A stretch of DNA of 23,914 bases from Pseudomonadota bacterium. Its GTDB lineage: Bacteria > Desulfobacterota > Desulfovibrionia > Desulfovibrionales > Desulfovibrionaceae. The first letter of the stretch is position 1. Every line of letters starts with the position of its first letter. The stretch is from positions 1 through 23,914 of the forward strand of contig JAFABC010000019.1 of assembly GCA_023426275.1 (NCBI GenBank). Reading direction: 5' to 3'. The translations under genes were made by a program, and so were the position numbers. The notes below the pieces were generated by a model, which was not told where the DNA came from, did no database searches, and saw only the letters and a list, made by a program, of their open reading frames with translations. Shown here in pieces: positions 21,200 through 23,914 of the stretch.

Positions 21200-22216
21200 T
21201 TAGGGCAGCCCGCGCCCGGCGATGGCCGCGCCGCAGGAGGCGCAGTGCCCGTCCTTCAGGTGCGCCCGCGCAAGTCCCATGCCCGCCCGGTCCAGCACGG
21301 TGGCGCCGCAGGCCGGGCAGATGGTGCGATTGTAGGTGTCGTCCAGGACATTGCCGATGTAGATGTAGCGCAGCCCGGCTTCCCGGCCGATGGCGTAGGC
21401 GCGTTCGAGCCGGTCAAAGGGCGTCGGAGGCGTGTCGCGCATGTTGAAATCCGGGTGGAACCGGGAAATGTGCCAGGGCGTGTCCTCGCCGAGTTCCCGG
21501 GCCAGAAAGGCGGCCAGCTCCCTGAGTTGCGACTCGTCGTCGTTGGCCCCCGGGATGAGCAGGGTGGTCACCTCCAGCCACCAGCCGAGCTTGCGGATGT
21601 GGACGAGGTTTTGCAGCACAGGGCGCAGCCGCGCCCCGCACACCCGCTCGTAAAAACCGGCGTCCATGGCCTTGAGGTCGATGTTGGCCGCATCGATGAG
21701 CCCGGACAGGGCGTCCAGGCACTGGCTGCTTTGGAAGCCGTTGGACACCATGATGTTGTGCAGCCCGGCCTGCCTGGCCAGGGTGGCGGTGTCGCGCATG
21801 AGCTCGAAAAAAATCGTCGGCTCGGAGTAGGTGTAGGAAATCGAGGTCGCGCCCGAACGCTTGGCCGCCTCCACCAGGTCGGCCGGCGTCACCTGTTCAC
21901 CGGTAATCTCCTTGCCCTGGCGCGGCGGCTGGGACAGGGAGTAGTTCTGGCAAAAGGCGCAGGACAGGTTGCAGCCCATGGTGCCGAAGGAAAACGTGTG
22001 GCTGCCCGGATAAAAATGGTACAGCGGCTTTTTTTCCACCGGGTCGAGATTGGCCGCCGCCACCCGGTCGTAGACCAGGGTGAAAAGCTCGCCCCCCTTG
22101 TTGACGCGCACGCCGCAGCGTCCGCGTCGGCCGTCTTCGATGCGGCAGAAATGCGAGCAAAGACGGCAGGACACACGGCCGTCAGGCAGTTTCTTCCACA
22201 GCGACGCTGGGTGCAT
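21200..22216 (-). CDS. amrS: AmrS-like radical SAM enzyme (AmmeMemoRadiSam system)
   Basis: In this 338-residue protein the [4Fe-4S] motif CNLSCAFC (C82, C86, C89) follows TFSFGTMG, the AmrS/PflA-like pattern. An N-terminal four-cysteine cluster (C17, C20, C24, C34) and a C-terminal zinc-ribbon-like CPACG/CASCG pair flank the barrel. Such proteins are found with MEMO and AMMECR1 proteins and are related to glycyl-radical activases; the substrate is not established. Those partners are not in the window. AAGGAGG precedes the ATG. Composition is strongly GC-rich, as expected for the host chromosome. Confidence 0.9.
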   Translation of the reverse strand: MHPASLWKKLPDGRVSCRLCSHFCRIEDGRRGRCGVRVNKGGELFTLVYDRVAAANLDPVEKKPLYHFYPGSHTFSFGTMGCNLSCAFCQNYSLSQPPRQGKEITGEQVTPADLVEAAKRSGATSISYTYSEPTIFFELMRDTATLARQAGLHNIMVSNGFQSSQCLDALSGLIDAANIDLKAMDAGFYERVCGARLRPVLQNLVHIRKLGWWLEVTTLLIPGANDDESQLRELAAFLARELGEDTPWHISRFHPDFNMRDTPPTPFDRLERAYAIGREAGLRYIYIGNVLDDTYNRTICPACGATVLDRAGMGLARAHLKDGHCASCGAAIAGRGLP

Positions 22217-22280
22217 GGCTTCCTCCTTGTGGTCTGTCCGGCTGGCGCCGCGTCCGCGTGACGTGTTTGGAGGCGCGGCG

Positions 22281-22766
22281 TTATCTGCCGGGTTGGGGCG
22301 CGGTCGAACCGGTCTGTTGCCCGGTTTGCCCGGCGTTGGACGTTCCCGGCGTGGTGCCGGACTGGCCGCCCGTGGACATGCCGGGGACGCTCACTTGCGG
22401 GTAGATGTAAATCGGGACGTTTGGTTGCTGCTGTTGGGACTGTTTGGGCCGGGGCCGGATTTCCATGACGCTGTTGCCGTCCGCGTCGGTGCCCATGTAC
22501 ATGTGGTCCACGGTGCCCATGTGGATGTCGCGGCGCGGGGCGTCGTCGTCCGCGTCCGAGCCCGGCGGCAGCGGCGGTGGCGGGCCGTAGCCGGAGGGTT
22601 CGTCCATGCCGTCGGCCCAGGCGGGCGGGCTGAAAAGCGGCAGGCCGCAAAGCAGCAGGGCCAGTCCCAGGGCCAATCCCGGCCGCCGGCCAAGGCGCGT
22701 CCGGCCGGCGGTGGCAGGCTGTCCTTGAATTCGGGCCGCAAAAACACTATGAAAAAATGTTTTCAT
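22281..22766 (-). CDS. Secreted proline/glutamine-rich hypothetical protein (161 aa)
   Basis: A long N-region is followed by a hydrophobic core (about residues 30-47) and a likely signal cleavage site after PPAWA (about 51). The mature part is low-complexity: a proline-rich PPPPLPPG segment, an acidic run, a QSQQQQPN stretch and a Gly/Thr/Ser/Gln-rich tail. No enzymatic domain is visible. The start may be further in, near the signal peptide, since the first 25 residues do not look like an export signal. It is divergent from purM, with the two starts 26 nt apart. Function unknown. Confidence 0.65.
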   Translation of the reverse strand: MKTFFHSVFAARIQGQPATAGRTRLGRRPGLALGLALLLCGLPLFSPPAWADGMDEPSGYGPPPPLPPGSDADDDAPRRDIHMGTVDHMYMGTDADGNSVMEIRPRPKQSQQQQPNVPIYIYPQVSVPGMSTGGQSGTTPGTSNAGQTGQQTGSTAPQPGR

Positions 22767-22792
22767 GTCGCAGTCCTCGCAAGGAGCTTCCC

Positions 22793-23854
22793 ATGGCCGA
22801 CAGATCGGCAGCCTATAAGGCCGCCGGCGTTGACATCGACGCCGGCAATTCGCTGGTTTCGCGTATTAAATCCATCGTGGCCGGCACCTACGGCAAAGGC
22901 GTCGTTTCCGACATCGGCGGCTTCGGTGGGTTGTTCAAACTTGAACCCGGGGCCTGCGCCGAGCCGGTGCTCGTGGCCTCCACCGACGGGGTCGGCACCA
23001 AGCTCAAGCTCGCCCATGACTTTGACCGGCATGATACCGTCGGTATCGACCTTGTGGCCATGTGTGTCAACGACATTCTGGTTCAAGGGGCCAAGCCGCT
23101 TTTCTTCCTCGATTACTTCGCCACGGGCAAGCTCTCCGTCGATCTGGCCGCCCGGGTGGTGACCGGCATCGCCGAGGGCTGCAAGCAGGCCGGCTGCGCC
23201 CTGCTCGGCGGTGAAACGGCCGAGATGCCCGGTTTCTACCCCGATGGCGTCTACGATCTGGCCGGTTTTTCCGTGGGCATCGTGGACAATGCCAAGATCA
23301 TCGACGGCTCGGGCATCGGCGTCGACGACGTCATCATCGGCATCGAGTCCTCGGGGCCGCATTCCAACGGGTATTCGCTGATCCGCAAGCTGCTGGCCGC
23401 CTCCGGCCTTGGCCCGGACGACCCCATGCCCGAGTCCGGCAAGACCGTGTCCGAGGCCCTGTGCGCGCCCACGCGCATCTACGTCAAGACCGTGCTGAAC
23501 CTGCTGCGCGACTTCGAGATCAAGGGCATGGTCCACATCACCGGCGGCGGTTTCTACGACAACGTCAACCGCATCCTGCCCAAGGGCGTGGCCGCGAACA
23601 TCCGTTTCGGTTCCTGGGACGTGCCGGCCGTGTTCGACTGGCTGCGGCAGCAGGGCGGGCTCAGCTGGCCGGAGATGCTGCAGATTTTCAACTGCGGCAT
23701 CGGGTTCATGCTGGTGGTCTCGCCGGAGATCGCCGGCGACGTGCTGCAACGCCTCAAAGCCCTGCACGAATACGCCTGTGCCATCGGCACCATCGGCATC
23801 CGCCCGGAAGGGGGCGAACAGGTCGAGGTGATTTTTCCCCCCGACCGCGCCTGA
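22793..23854 (+). CDS. purM: Phosphoribosylformylglycinamidine cyclo-ligase (AIR synthetase)
   Basis: In this 353-residue protein GVDIDAGNSLVSRIK, ASTDGVGTKLKLA, GIDLVAMCVNDILVQGAKPLFFLDY, GGETAEMPGFY and SSGPHSNGYSLIRK are signature blocks of PurM. It closes the imidazole ring of FGAM using ATP to form AIR in purine synthesis, in the cytoplasm. The open frame begins at 22757, but ATG 22793 with AAGGAGC upstream is the family start. Length is normal. It marks the host core genome. Confidence 0.97.
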   Translation: MADRSAAYKAAGVDIDAGNSLVSRIKSIVAGTYGKGVVSDIGGFGGLFKLEPGACAEPVLVASTDGVGTKLKLAHDFDRHDTVGIDLVAMCVNDILVQGAKPLFFLDYFATGKLSVDLAARVVTGIAEGCKQAGCALLGGETAEMPGFYPDGVYDLAGFSVGIVDNAKIIDGSGIGVDDVIIGIESSGPHSNGYSLIRKLLAASGLGPDDPMPESGKTVSEALCAPTRIYVKTVLNLLRDFEIKGMVHITGGGFYDNVNRILPKGVAANIRFGSWDVPAVFDWLRQQGGLSWPEMLQIFNCGIGFMLVVSPEIAGDVLQRLKALHEYACAIGTIGIRPEGGEQVEVIFPPDRA

Positions 23855-23881
23855 CCCGGGAAGAGAAGACGCCTCCGGCGG

Positions 23882-23904
23882 CCGGGGGGCATGATGCCCC
23901 CCGG
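23882..23904 (+). terminator. Terminator-like hairpin after purM
   Basis: CCGGGGGGCA and TGCCCCCCGG pair perfectly around TGA, 27 nt after the purM stop. The following sequence is C-rich rather than T-rich before the window ends. Confidence 0.65.
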
Positions 23905-23914
23905 ACCCCCTCGA

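Noticed and set aside
21185..22261. Long plus-strand frame opposite the AmrS gene, and similar long frames opposite purM and the integrase
   Set aside because: Shadows of GC-rich coding sequence on the opposite strand; the real genes have family motifs and ribosome binding sites.
23822..23838. Sequence resembling the tRNA-Pro 3' end (GGTCGAGGTGATTT) at the end of purM
   Set aside because: It is a short chance match inside the conserved purM coding sequence, on the host side of the tRNA, and does not extend into a true attachment repeat.

Overview
The window looks like the right-hand part of a mosaic integrated element in a GC-rich sulfate reducer of the Desulfovibrio type. That host assignment is an inference. 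It rests on the very GC-rich flank at 21.1-23.9 kb (tRNA-Pro, an AmrS-like radical SAM enzyme, a secreted protein, purM) and on the multiheme cytochromes at the left. Between them base composition swings repeatedly: AT-rich at 4.0-7.2 and 12.3-17.6 kb, GC-rich at 2.6-3.8, 17.7-18.1 and 19.8-20.8 kb. Such swings are a sign of assembly from different sources. A tyrosine integrase with a small excisionase-like gene points at the 3' end of tRNA-Pro(TGG), which is the probable integration site. No second copy of the tRNA end lies in the window, so the left border is probably outside it.

Layout. 1-2.4 kb: a leftward operon of a NapC/NrfH-type tetraheme quinol dehydrogenase and an octaheme HAO-like cytochrome (runs off the edge), with a perfect TTGAC-N4-GTCAA palindrome upstream that resembles CRP/FNR-family (HcpR-like) sites. 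2.6-3.7 kb: a C-rich repeat and three small genes, one of them DUF6573-like. 4.0-4.3 kb: a small HTH/AbrB-like regulator. 4.7-7.2 kb: a T7/mitochondrial-type single-subunit RNA polymerase. 7.3-10.5 kb: a decayed IS21-type remnant interrupted by an intact IS21-family element with a 6-bp target duplication. 10.7-16.4 kb: a rightward replication block of an SF3 (D5/P4-type) helicase, an unrecognised 243-aa protein, a divergent TGT/DpdA-like transglycosylase and a prim-pol/RepA-like helicase fusion. 16.4-17.4 kb: an AT-rich gap with TTTGGATT repeats, a candidate replication origin. 17.7-18.1 kb: structured, C-rich non-coding DNA sharing a repeat with 2.7 kb. 18.2-20.8 kb: a paralogue of the HTH/AbrB gene, a catalytic-domain-only tyrosine recombinase, the excisionase-like gene and the integrase. 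21.1-23.9 kb: host flank.

The main find is the 4-18 kb block. It combines its own RNA polymerase, two different replicative helicases, a prim-pol primase, a possible DNA-base transglycosylase and an iteron-like region, without recognisable capsid or conjugation genes in view. Several of its genes are preceded by a strong hairpin ending only 12-18 nt before the start codon, with just the Shine-Dalgarno sequence between. This layout recalls the processed intergenic hairpins of T7-like phages. I infer an integrative replicon or phage satellite with partly independent transcription. The RNA polymerase, helicase, prim-pol, IS21, integrase, tRNA, AmrS and PurM calls are firm; the transglycosylase call is good but divergent; the promoter, origin and regulatory-RNA ideas are hypotheses.
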